Below, one piece after another: positions 50,688-61,172 of a DNA stretch of 64,000 nt. Under the pieces are notes generated by a model. It was not told the DNA's origin and made no database searches. It saw only the letters and a list, made by a program, of their open reading frames with translations. Location of the stretch: the NCBI GenBank assembly GCA_963827545.1, contig CAWHBI010000034.1, positions 1-64,000 of the forward strand. Direction: 5' to 3'. This DNA is from AWTP1-13 sp963827545 (GTDB lineage Bacteria; Pseudomonadota; Alphaproteobacteria; Rhizobiales; Hyphomicrobiaceae). Positions within the stretch are counted from its first letter, which is position 1. Each line of letters opens with the position of its first letter. Position numbers and translations under genes: made by a program.

Positions 50688-50879
50688 TCACGAACGCCAC
50701 AGATATACCAGGATCATCATCAAAACGATGGCAAGAAATTGCAGGCCGACCCGCCAACGCATGAGCGTTTGGCTGAGGTTGGGGTTGGCGCCTCGCATCA
50801 TGTTCCACAGCCCGGCCAGCAGCACCAGGAAGACGGCAACGACCGCGGCTGTGATCAGGTAGCGAGGGAGACCTTCCAT
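50688..50879 (-). CDS. Small twin-transmembrane HIG1-domain-like protein
   Basis: 63 residues from the ATG at 50879, hidden inside a longer frame whose upstream part is antisense to the envC-like gene. Two helices (YLITAAVVAVFLVLLAGLW and LQFLAIVLMMILVYLWR) are joined by the loop MMRGANPNLSQTLMRWRV. This matches the alphaproteobacterial HIG1-like family, whose mitochondrial relatives associate with cytochrome oxidase. It lies upstream of the adenosyltransferase gene, the usual position. Confidence 0.82.
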   Translation of the reverse strand: MEGLPRYLITAAVVAVFLVLLAGLWNMMRGANPNLSQTLMRWRVGLQFLAIVLMMILVYLWRS

Positions 50880-51096
50880 GCCGATGGCCCGGTTTGTGCA
50901 GTGAATCGCTGGTTTCCCGCGTTCTGGGACGCTACTGCTCTTGTGGCCGACGTGCCGCCGCCATGCCAACCACCAACTCATCCATGCCACAATTGCCGCG
51001 ATCTTTTCATAGTGAATTCGACGTATGTGCGATTGGCGGCGGCACGGACAGGCGCTATACGCATTCGTCTTCGGGCATGAGGGACTGAGCAGGAAC

Positions 51097-52449
51097 GTGG
51101 CCCTTCCGCCGAACAGCACGGCCAAGGTCTGGGTTGTCGCAGCATCGATTGTGGCCTTGCCTGTGCTCGCGCTGGCACAGGCCCCCGGCGGTGACGAGGC
51201 GCGCAAGCGCCTGGAAGCGGACAAGAGCCGCCTGGAGGCGGACAAGAGCCGCCTGGACGCGACCCAGAAGCGGTCCAAGGAACTCCAGGCGGACCTGGAC
51301 AAGATTGCTGCCGAGCGCCAGCGCATCAACGCGCGGCTCGTCGAGACAGGCAAGCTCATTCACCTGAGCGAGGCGCAACTGAGCGTGATCGAGTCGCGGC
51401 TGGGCGAGCTGGAAGCGCAGGAAAAGCAGGTGCGGGGCACGCTGGAGCAGCGTCATGGCACGATTTCCGCCCTGCTCGCTGCCATGCAGCGGATGGGCAG
51501 AAATCCGCCGCCCGTCATGATCACGCGGCGCGAGGATGCACTTTCCATGGTGCGCAGCGCGATGTTGTTGGCGTCGGCTTTTCCCGAGCTGAGGGGGCAG
51601 GCCATGGCCCTTGCCGAGCAGCTCAACGACCTCGCCCGCGTCATGGGGAGCATCCGCACCGAGGGCGAAAAGCTGAAATCGGAGACGGCGCGGCTCAACG
51701 AGGCCCGCACACGGCTGGGGGCGCTGCAGGAGACGAAACGGCAGTCGCTCTCGGAACGCCAGGCCGAGCTCGACAGCGTGCGCGACGCGGCGGCAAAGAT
51801 CACCAAGAACGTGGAGGAGCTGAGCGACCTGATCACCCGGCTCGACAAGGAGGTGGCCTCGCGCACAGGGCTTGGCACGTACGAGCAGGAAATTGCTGCA
51901 GCGGACCAACAGGCACCGCCGCCCAAGGACGGAGAGCGCGCAGCTGCCGCCGTGCTGGCCCCCAGCGGGGAGCGCCTGGCGATGCTGGCTCCGGGTCGCA
52001 TCAAGCCCGACATCCCGTTTTCTCGCGCCAAGGGTCTGCTGCAGTTGCCCGCACAGGGCCGCCGCATCTTGATGTTCGGCGACAAGACGCAGTACGGCAG
52101 CCAGTCCAAGGGCCTCGTCATCCAGACGCGCCATGGGGGCCAAGTGGTATCGCCTTGCGACGGCTGGATCGTCTATGCTGGCGAGTTCCGCACCTACGGC
52201 CAGCTCTTGATCATCAACGGCGGCGGCGGCTATCATATTCTGCTGGCAGGATTATCCCAGATTGACGTGCAAACCGGCCAATTCGTGCTCATCGGCGAGC
52301 CGGTGGGCGTCATGGCGGCAGCCGCGAAATCGGTGCAGGCGAAGGCTCAGGACAATGGTCCTGTGCTGTACATCGAGCTGAGAAAAGACGGACGACCAAC
52401 AGATCCCGACCCATGGTGGTCGGATGGTTCTCGAAAGGTGCAAGGATGA
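51097..52449 (+). CDS. EnvC-like murein hydrolase activator
   Basis: Periplasmic activator of cell-wall amidases in division. A GTG at 51097 with AGCAGGAA upstream gives a good signal peptide (WVVAASIVALPVLALAQAP); an ATG at 51025 would add 24 residues. A long coiled coil (about 35-290) begins with a 21-base direct repeat encoding LEADKSR twice. The C-terminal LytM/M23 fold has VIQTRHGGQVVSPCDGWIVYAGEFRTYG and LLAGLSQIDVQTGQFV. The zinc ligands (HxxxD and HxH) are not complete, as in EnvC, so it is a non-enzymatic activator. The end overlaps ctpA by four bases. Confidence 0.92.
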   Translation: MALPPNSTAKVWVVAASIVALPVLALAQAPGGDEARKRLEADKSRLEADKSRLDATQKRSKELQADLDKIAAERQRINARLVETGKLIHLSEAQLSVIESRLGELEAQEKQVRGTLEQRHGTISALLAAMQRMGRNPPPVMITRREDALSMVRSAMLLASAFPELRGQAMALAEQLNDLARVMGSIRTEGEKLKSETARLNEARTRLGALQETKRQSLSERQAELDSVRDAAAKITKNVEELSDLITRLDKEVASRTGLGTYEQEIAAADQQAPPPKDGERAAAAVLAPSGERLAMLAPGRIKPDIPFSRAKGLLQLPAQGRRILMFGDKTQYGSQSKGLVIQTRHGGQVVSPCDGWIVYAGEFRTYGQLLIINGGGGYHILLAGLSQIDVQTGQFVLIGEPVGVMAAAAKSVQAKAQDNGPVLYIELRKDGRPTDPDPWWSDGSRKVQG

Positions 52450-53810
52450 CGCGCAAATCCGACTTCGCGTTCTGGGCATTCATGATCATGGCCGGCCTTG
52501 CCGGTGCCACGACCGTATTCAACGTGAGCCGGACCTATTCCGCGACCTCGTCGAACTCCGAGATCTACAAGCAGCTCGATCTCTTCGGCGACGTGCTGGA
52601 GCGTGTGCGCACCGACTACGTCGAGAAGCCGGACGACAGTTTGCTGATCGATGCCGCGATCAACGGCATGCTCTCGGCGCTCGACCCGCACTCCGCCTAC
52701 CTGAACCCCAAGAATTTCCGCGATATGCAGGTGCAGACCAAGGGCGAGTTCGGCGGGCTCGGCATCGAGGTCACCATGGAGAACGGCGTCGTCAAGGTGG
52801 TCTCGCCCATCGACGATACGCCGGCAGCCAAGGCCGGACTTCAGGCCAACGACCTGATCACGCATCTGGACAGCGAGCAGATCGTCGGCCTCACGCTCGA
52901 GCAGGCCGTCGAGAAGATGCGTGGGCCGGTCAACACCCCGATCGTGCTCACCATCGTTCGCAGGGGTAAGGATGATCCCTTCGACGTGCGCATCGTGCGC
53001 GACGTGATCCGCATCAATGCGGTCAGGGCACGGCTCGAGGGCGATATCGTTTACGTCAAGGTCTCGACCTTCAACGAGCAGACGCACGCCAACCTGATAA
53101 AGCAGGTCGACGCGCTCAAAAAATCGCTCGGCAAGCCGGCGAGAGGCTTCATCATCGATCTGCGGAACAATCCCGGCGGGCTGCTCGACCAGGCGATCGC
53201 CATATCCGACGACTTTCTCGACAAGGGCAGCATCGTCCTGACGAAGGGGCGGGGCCTGGAGGAGACCCAGCGCGCCAACGCGCGGCCCGGCGACATCGCC
53301 GACGGCAAGCCCGTCGTCGTGCTCATCAACGGCGGCTCCGCATCGGCCTCGGAGATCGTCGCGGGAGCGCTGCAGGATCACAAGCGCGCCATCGTCATCG
53401 GCACGCGCTCGTTCGGCAAGGGATCGGTGCAGACCATCATTCCGCTGGGTGCCAACGGCGCGATCCGCCTGACCACCGCACGCTACTACACGCCGTCTGG
53501 GCGCTCCATCCAGGCCAAGGGCATCGAGCCCGATACGATCGTGGAGCAGGAGCTGCCGCCGGAGATGCAGACCAAAGGGCAGCAGCGCTCGCCCAGTGAG
53601 GCCGGCCTGAGGGGCCACCTGAAGAACAACTCCAAGGATGGCCGCGAGAACACCGGCTCATCGAGCTACGTTCCGAGAGAGGCGGAGAAGGACACGCAGC
53701 TGCAGTACGCGCTCAAGATGCTGCGTGGCGAGCCGCTCCCGCTGCTGCCGACCCAGCAGCCTGCGCAGGCCGATGTTCCTGCGCCCAAGGCGCCAGCCAA
53801 GCAGAAGTAA
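52446..53810 (+). CDS. C-terminal processing protease (S41A)
   Basis: Periplasmic tail-specific protease, 454 residues from the ATG at 52446, which overlaps the envC-like stop. After a membrane anchor (FAFWAFMIMAGLAGA) comes a PDZ domain (about 95-180, GEFGGLGIEVTMENG to LITHLDSEQIVG) and the S41 core: GFIIDLRNNPGGLLDQA, the Ser nucleophile in NGGSASASEIVAG (about 300) and Lys325 in GTRSFGKGSVQT. The C-terminal region is Pro/Ala/Gln-rich. Coupling to an amidase activator supports a role in cell-wall turnover. A strong terminator follows. Confidence 0.96.
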   Translation: MTRKSDFAFWAFMIMAGLAGATTVFNVSRTYSATSSNSEIYKQLDLFGDVLERVRTDYVEKPDDSLLIDAAINGMLSALDPHSAYLNPKNFRDMQVQTKGEFGGLGIEVTMENGVVKVVSPIDDTPAAKAGLQANDLITHLDSEQIVGLTLEQAVEKMRGPVNTPIVLTIVRRGKDDPFDVRIVRDVIRINAVRARLEGDIVYVKVSTFNEQTHANLIKQVDALKKSLGKPARGFIIDLRNNPGGLLDQAIAISDDFLDKGSIVLTKGRGLEETQRANARPGDIADGKPVVVLINGGSASASEIVAGALQDHKRAIVIGTRSFGKGSVQTIIPLGANGAIRLTTARYYTPSGRSIQAKGIEPDTIVEQELPPEMQTKGQQRSPSEAGLRGHLKNNSKDGRENTGSSSYVPREAEKDTQLQYALKMLRGEPLPLLPTQQPAQADVPAPKAPAKQK

Positions 53811-53830
53811 TGCGCCCTGCATGGGAAGGA

Positions 53831-53864
53831 GCTTGGGCGCCCCTGTGGCGCCCAAGCTTTTTTT
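53831..53864 (+). terminator. Rho-independent terminator after ctpA
   Basis: A perfect 11-bp stem GCTTGGGCGCC / GGCGCCCAAGC with a five-base loop (CCTGT) is followed by seven T. It lies 21 bases after the ctpA stop and should end the envC-ctpA transcript before rppH. Confidence 0.92.
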
Positions 53865-53900
53865 GGTAACTCACAGGCGCTGAACCGGGAGTAACAGACG

Positions 53901-54404
53901 ATGGCACCGGAGCAGCTGGCCTATCGCCCCTGCGTAGGCATCATGGTCCTGAACCGAGCCGGGCAAGTCTGGATCGGGCGGCGGCACGATGCGCCCGGCG
54001 AGCCCGAGGGCCCTGGCGCCTGGTGGCAGATGCCCCAAGGCGGCATCGACGAGACCGAGGATCCGGCCAAGGCGGCCCTGCGCGAGCTCCATGAGGAGAC
54101 CGGCATCCGCTCCGTCGAGATCATCGCTGAGAGCCCGGGCTGGTACACCTATGACCTGCCCCCAGACCTGCGGCCGAAGGCCTGGGGCGGGCGCTATCGC
54201 GGCCAGAAGCAGAAATGGTTCGTCATGCGCTTCGCGGGCCGCGACGACGAGGTGGCGCTGGAGCGACCCGGACACAAGCCGGAGTTCGACGCGTGGCGCT
54301 GGGCTGGCATCGACGAGCTCATCGGCCTGATCGTGCCGTTCAAGCGCTCGGTCTACGAGCAGGTCGTGCGGGAATTTGCGCGGCTGGCCAAACCGCACCC
54401 TTGA
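53901..54404 (+). CDS. rppH: RNA pyrophosphohydrolase (Nudix)
   Basis: 167 residues. RppH removes pyrophosphate from mRNA 5' ends to start decay. The opening YRPCVGIMVLNRAGQVWIGRR and the Nudix box GGIDETEDPAKAALRELHEETGI (G-x5-E-x7-REx2EExGx) are intact. The family-typical WYTYDLPPDL, RYRGQKQKWFVMRF and FDAWRWAGIDELIGLIVPFKR follow. Convergent with atpC and 54 bases from it; the ctpA terminator separates it from the genes upstream. Confidence 0.96.
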   Translation: MAPEQLAYRPCVGIMVLNRAGQVWIGRRHDAPGEPEGPGAWWQMPQGGIDETEDPAKAALRELHEETGIRSVEIIAESPGWYTYDLPPDLRPKAWGGRYRGQKQKWFVMRFAGRDDEVALERPGHKPEFDAWRWAGIDELIGLIVPFKRSVYEQVVREFARLAKPHP

Positions 54405-54458
54405 GATGACTCTGCCGGCGCACCGCGCGATCTGGGAATAGCGTGGGCGCTTGCCAGC

Positions 54459-54851
54459 CTACCGGCGCAGCGCCTTGAGGCGATCCACGGCGGAGGCGGC
54501 GGCGAGCCTGGCGGAGTCGGTAGCGGCGGAGGCCAGCTCGGTCTCTGCAACCTGAAGCTCGGCGGCGATTTCTGCAGCGCCCATGGTCTCGGCATCCAGG
54601 GCACGCTCCGCCAGTACGATCAGCCGGTCCGCATCGACCTCGGCAAAGCCGCCCTTGACGAAGAAGCGCGACTTGGCCGCATCCCCCAGCGTGGCGTCCA
54701 CCACGCCGGGGCGAAGTGCGGAGATGACAGGCGCGTGGCCCGGCAGCACGGTGAACTCGCCCTCGACGCCGGGCACGACCACCTGGCTCGCGTCCTGTGA
54801 GACCACCATGCGCTCGGGCGTCACCAGCTCGAACTTGAACGTGCCTGCCAT
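54459..54851 (-). CDS. atpC: ATP synthase F1 epsilon subunit
   Basis: 130 residues. The beta-sandwich domain is clear: FKFELVTPERMVVSQDASQVVVPGVEGEFTVLPGHAPVISALRPG is the standard alphaproteobacterial AtpC opening, and FFVKGGFAEVDADRLIVLAE follows. A helical hairpin ends in VDRLKALRR. It couples rotation of the central stalk and can inhibit ATP hydrolysis. It is the last gene of the F1 operon but is separated from atpD by the small zinc-ribbon gene at 54911. Confidence 0.97.
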   Translation of the reverse strand: MAGTFKFELVTPERMVVSQDASQVVVPGVEGEFTVLPGHAPVISALRPGVVDATLGDAAKSRFFVKGGFAEVDADRLIVLAERALDAETMGAAEIAAELQVAETELASAATDSARLAAASAVDRLKALRR

Positions 54852-54910
54852 CGATTCTGATCCGCTGATTTACCGGCGCGCGATTTGCACCGACCCGACC
54901 TCAAATGACC

Positions 54911-55159
54911 TCAGGCTGCGCTCTTGGCTTCCACCTCTTCTTCCGTCTGCAGCTTGGTGCCGCAGAAGGGGCAGAAGTACATCGGATGGTCGACCATGTT
55001 GGGCTCTTCCTCGCCCTGCGCATCGAGCAGCCCGACCGACATGTAGAGCACGCCGGACTCGTCCACGGCGATCAGCGGCTCGAACTCGCTGCTCGTCAGC
55101 GCGTCCTTGAGACCCTCACAACAATTGCCGAACTGCGCGCTTGCGTTGTCTGCTGGCAT
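54911..55159 (-). CDS. Small zinc-ribbon-like protein inside the atp operon
   Basis: 82 residues from the ATG at 55159. An N-terminal part with a Cys pair (FGNCCEGL) and a beta-like middle (PLIAVDESGVLYMSVG) are followed by MYFCPFCGTKLQTEEE, half of a zinc ribbon (C-x-x-C). Only four cysteines occur in total, so CC plus CxxC may form one site. No family is named. It lies 22 bases after atpD and ~60 before atpC on the same strand, so it is co-transcribed with the ATP synthase. The position argues for a link to energy metabolism, but this is inference. Confidence 0.75.
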   Translation of the reverse strand: MPADNASAQFGNCCEGLKDALTSSEFEPLIAVDESGVLYMSVGLLDAQGEEEPNMVDHPMYFCPFCGTKLQTEEEVEAKSAA

Positions 55160-55181
55160 AGTACCCTGTTCCCCTCTCGCA

Positions 55182-56615
<1,434 letters not shown>

Positions 56616-56865
56616 TGCTCCTACTTCCTCGCACTGCGGTCTCTTGTGTTGGCTCTGCCGTGCGTCGGGCGGAGCCTGAGAGTGGTTCGATTGTTCAATG
56701 CGCCCCGGTGACGGAGGACATCTCGATCATTGCTGTCCCTTCACGATCGGCGTGAGGTCCGATCCCTGCTCCATCCGAAACGCGCGTATGTTCTTCACAC
56801 TAGTACCCAACATCAGAAGTGAGTGACGCAGGGCCGATCATGAAACATCGAGTCGCCAGCGTCGC

Positions 56866-57120
56866 TTAACATGATCGTGCCCGACGCAGAGACTGGTGAT
56901 TCCGGGTACTAGGCCCGAACCACTCCAGCGCTCTCAACGCGTCGATCGCACCGAAGAGGCTGGCCAAGTCCTCGGACCCGGCGACGTAGACGCTCCCTTG
57001 TTCACGCTCGAAGCCATACTTGCTGAGAGTCGTCCTGATATCGTCATATGCCTGCCTCGATCCTCTCGGGTGGCGCGCTTGGACGTCCGCAACGGACATA
57101 TCATAGGCGAGCACAAACAT
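56866..57120 (-). CDS. VapD-like endoribonuclease toxin (Cas2-like fold)
   Basis: 84 residues from the ATG at 57120. The sequence MFVLAYDMSVADVQ, then AYDDIRTTLSKYGFEREQGSVYVAG and RALEWFGPSTRN is the VapD pattern: a ferredoxin-like RNase with the N-terminal acidic D in AYD, FxRxQGSVY, and a WF near the end. The last ~12 residues (HQSLRRARSC) differ from the usual VapD ending and the C-terminus may be altered. It lies directly after the DUF5397 gene and between atpG and atpD on the operon strand. VapD toxins cleave mRNA in Haemophilus and Helicobacter. Confidence 0.75.
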   Translation of the reverse strand: MFVLAYDMSVADVQARHPRGSRQAYDDIRTTLSKYGFEREQGSVYVAGSEDLASLFGAIDALRALEWFGPSTRNHQSLRRARSC

Positions 57121-57129
57121 GCGATCCGA

Positions 57130-57355
57130 TCATGGGATTGTTTCTGCCATTGGATCCTCGAGTACCTCGGCGATCGGGAATTTCACCTGTTCGCCCGAAC
57201 TCGATGACCTCGATGACGACATTGCCAGCATCATCCACACTCATGATCTCATACGCAGGCCCGTACTCGCCCAGCCTTCTAATTTGGCCGACCAGCTGAC
57301 GGGGATCTTCGGGCGCATACGCCGACTTCGTCTCTTCAAAACCGCGATTTGCCAC
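57130..57355 (-). pseudogene. DUF5397 / VapX-like antitoxin, frameshifted
   Basis: From a GTG at 57355, ANRGFEETKSAYAPEDPRQ leads to LVGQIRRLGEYGPAYEIMSVDD and VIEVIEFGRTGE, matching DUF5397 proteins that pair with VapD. After GE the frame becomes random (IPDRRGTRGS). Removing one base from the AAA at 57181-57183 gives FPIAEVLEDPMAETIP and a TGA at 57130, a typical ending. The span is 226 bases, 75 codons plus one, so a single insertion in a short homopolymer explains it. As read, the frame runs to 57101 and overlaps vapD. If real, the antitoxin C-terminus is lost. Confidence 0.7.
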
Positions 57356-57405
57356 TGTGGTCGTCCTACCTAGGTGAGAGCGGCAAGTCTACCATCTGTG
57401 CTTCC

Positions 57406-58287
57406 CTACAGCGCCTCGGCGCCCGAGATGATCTCGATCAGTTCCTTGGTGATGTTGGCCTGGCGCGCGCGGTTGTAGCGCATCGTCAGCTTGTCGATCA
57501 TGTCGCCGGCGTTGCGGGTGGCACTGTCCATGGCGCTCATGCGCGCGCCCTGCTCGGAGGCTGCGTTTTCCAGGAGGCCACGGTAGATCTGGCTGGCGAT
57601 GTTGCGCGGCAGAAGCTCGGCCAGGATCTCGTTCTCGTCCGGCTCGAACTCGTAGGCGGCCTGGGCGCCGGTCGCAGCCGCAGCGTTGCCTTCCGGCAAT
57701 TTGGCGGGGATCATCTGCAGCGCGGTCGGTTTCTGGGTCATCACCGACTTGAACTCCGAGAAGTAGAGCGTTGCCACGTCGAACTCGCCGGCCTCGAACA
57801 GGGTGATCACCTTCCTGGCGATGTCGGCGGCGATGGCGAAACTGATCTGCTTTTGGCCGCGCAGATCCACGCGGTCGATGATCCTTTTGCCGAAATCGCG
57901 GCGCAGGTTGTCGGCGCCCTTGCGGCCGACTGTGATGATCTTCACTGACTTGCCCGCGGTGCCCAGGCGTACGGCGTCGGCCCTGGCCAGCTTGGCAATA
58001 TTGGAGTTGAAGCCGCCGCACAGACCGCGCTCGGCGGTCATGACAATGAGCAGATGCACGTCGTCCTTGCCGGTACCGACCAGGAGCTTCGGTGCATTGG
58101 CAGGATTGGCGCGCTTGCCGAGATTGCCGAGCAGCAGGTCCATGCGCTCGGCATAGGGGCGGGCAGACGTGGCCGCCTCCTGCGCGCGGCGCAGCTTGGC
58201 CGCGGCGACCATCTGCATCGCCTTGGTGATTTTGCGCGTCGCCTTGACGGAGGTGATGCGGTTGCGGAGGTCTTTGAGGCTGGGCAT
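57406..58287 (-). CDS. atpG: ATP synthase F1 gamma subunit
   Basis: 293 residues, the central rotor shaft. The N-terminal MPSLKDLRNRITSVKATRKITKAMQMVAAAKLRRAQ and C-terminal SAMDSATRNAGDMIDKLTMRYNRARQANITKEL coiled coils are the most conserved parts of the family, with AERGLCGGFNSNIAK in between. The start lies four bases after the atpA stop. Downstream comes the vapD insertion instead of atpD. Confidence 0.98.
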   Translation of the reverse strand: MPSLKDLRNRITSVKATRKITKAMQMVAAAKLRRAQEAATSARPYAERMDLLLGNLGKRANPANAPKLLVGTGKDDVHLLIVMTAERGLCGGFNSNIAKLARADAVRLGTAGKSVKIITVGRKGADNLRRDFGKRIIDRVDLRGQKQISFAIAADIARKVITLFEAGEFDVATLYFSEFKSVMTQKPTALQMIPAKLPEGNAAAATGAQAAYEFEPDENEILAELLPRNIASQIYRGLLENAASEQGARMSAMDSATRNAGDMIDKLTMRYNRARQANITKELIEIISGAEAL

Positions 58288-58291
58288 CTCT

Positions 58292-59823
<1,532 letters not shown>

Positions 59824-59824
<1 letters not shown>

Positions 59825-60384
59825 CAGCCGATACCTTTCATCGCAACTCTAAGATTGTTGAGCTTGGTCCTGAGCGAGCTGTCGATCATCTTGCTGCCGA
59901 CCTTGACGACGAGGCCGCCCAGAAGATGGGGGTCGACGCGCGTGTTGATCTGCACGTCCTTGCCAATTTGCAGGCGCAGCGCGTCTTTCAGTGCCTGCAT
60001 CTGCTCGGCGCTCAACGCATGGGCGCTCGCAACATCGGCGCTGACCTCTCCACGCTCACGAGCCAGCAGCGCGCGGAAGTTCTTCAGCATGTCGGCGGCC
60101 GCGAACAGGCGGCGGTTGCGGGCGATCAGCTTGAAGAAGTTGGTGGTGAGGCCCGAGACGCCGACTTTGGCGAGGATGGCTGCGAGGGCCTTGGCCTGGT
60201 CCTCGGACGAGATCACCGGACTGCGCACCAGCCGGCGCAAGTCCTCGCTCTCGTCCAGCATGGCCTGGAAGGTCTTCAGATCGGTTTCGACCTGGGGAAG
60301 CTGCTTTTCGTCCTTGGCAAGCTCAAACAGCGCGGCGGCGTAACGGCCCGCCATGCTCGCCATCATAGGTTCGTCGGTTGACAC
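59824..60384 (-). CDS. atpH: ATP synthase F1 delta subunit
   Basis: 186 residues from a GTG at 60384 (M-S-T-D-E-P-M-M-A-S), which fits the family start before MAGRYAAALFELAKDE; an ATG at 60408 would add eight residues. The peripheral-stalk subunit is recognised by LVRSPVISSEDQAKALAAIL, NFFKLIARNRRLFAA and the C-terminal INTRVDPHLLGGLVVKVGSKMIDSSLRTKLNNL, which binds the F1 head. First gene of the atpH-A-G-(vapD)-D-C operon. Confidence 0.95.
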
Positions 60385-60675
60385 GTGAAAGCTTTCGCCC
60401 CGGAACATTGGGAGAACGGTGGCGGCGTTTTACCCAACAGCCGCATGCCGAAAAGAAAGCCCGCAGCGCTGCCACCGGCACCCTAAGGCGCCAAATGCGC
60501 GCATAGCACGGGCAGCGCAGTGCAGCAACCGGTGCGGCTGTGTATGGAATGCCGCATCGGGCCCCGGCGACCCGCAGACATGTCGCACGGGCAATTCGCG
60601 CTTGCCAGGACCAGCCAGCCAGATGGGACCTCGTCTGCATCCCTCGACTAGACTAGCCGGCTGTCCATTCCACCG

Positions 60676-61059
60676 TCACGTTGGTTGGGGCTTTGATTTT
60701 CGCCTTGGCGCTGTCCGTTCTCTCTTTGCTGCGACCCGACGCGCTGCCGCCATCGCTGCTCGCGCCCACGTGACTAGCTCGTCGGGTTCGTCGAACAGCC
60801 GCTCCGGCGCGCGCCAAAAGGAGAGGTCTATGGTGCAGCCCTTCTTCTCGTAGTTGAGGGGCGGAAAGGACTGGGCTTCCTTGAAAGCCGCCCGGTTGTG
60901 GTCATCAACCCGGAAGTAGAGCGTGTCGTCTGTCACCATCCCGAACATCAGCCCGTCGCAGAACACGCCGCTCTTGCCGAACATACGCCGCGTTGTGACG
61001 CGGCCAAGCGGAGCGAGTTGCTCGCGCAGGAACTCGGCAAAGCCGTCGCTGGCAACCAT
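60676..61059 (-). CDS. TfoX N-terminal-domain protein
   Basis: 127 residues. TfoX_N features: FAEFLREQLAPLGRVTTRRMFGKSGVFCDGLMFGMV, TLYFRVDDHNRAAF, and FPPLNYEKKGCTIDLSFWRAP. The tail is Arg/Lys-rich (AAKRERTAPRRKSKP) and may bind nucleic acid. The TfoX C-terminal domain is missing. The role is unknown; it lies between priA and atpH without close coupling to either. Confidence 0.9.
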   Translation of the reverse strand: MVASDGFAEFLREQLAPLGRVTTRRMFGKSGVFCDGLMFGMVTDDTLYFRVDDHNRAAFKEAQSFPPLNYEKKGCTIDLSFWRAPERLFDEPDELVTWARAAMAAARRVAAKRERTAPRRKSKPQPT

Positions 61060-61172
61060 CGTCCATCCTTAGTCCTGGCCTGCGGTTTCAGCTCGCGCAG
61101 GATAGCATTGCCGACACATGCGGTCCTTCAGGTTTCGGGACAAAGCCGACATTGCGATCCGTTGGCGGGTGA

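Noticed and set aside
51199..51262. 21-base tandem repeat as a minisatellite
   Set aside because: It encodes the repeated heptads LEADKSR within the EnvC-like coiled coil, so it is explained by protein structure.
56866..57120. Cas2 of a CRISPR system
   Set aside because: VapD and Cas2 share a fold, but there is no cas1 and no repeat-spacer array, and a DUF5397 partner precedes it.
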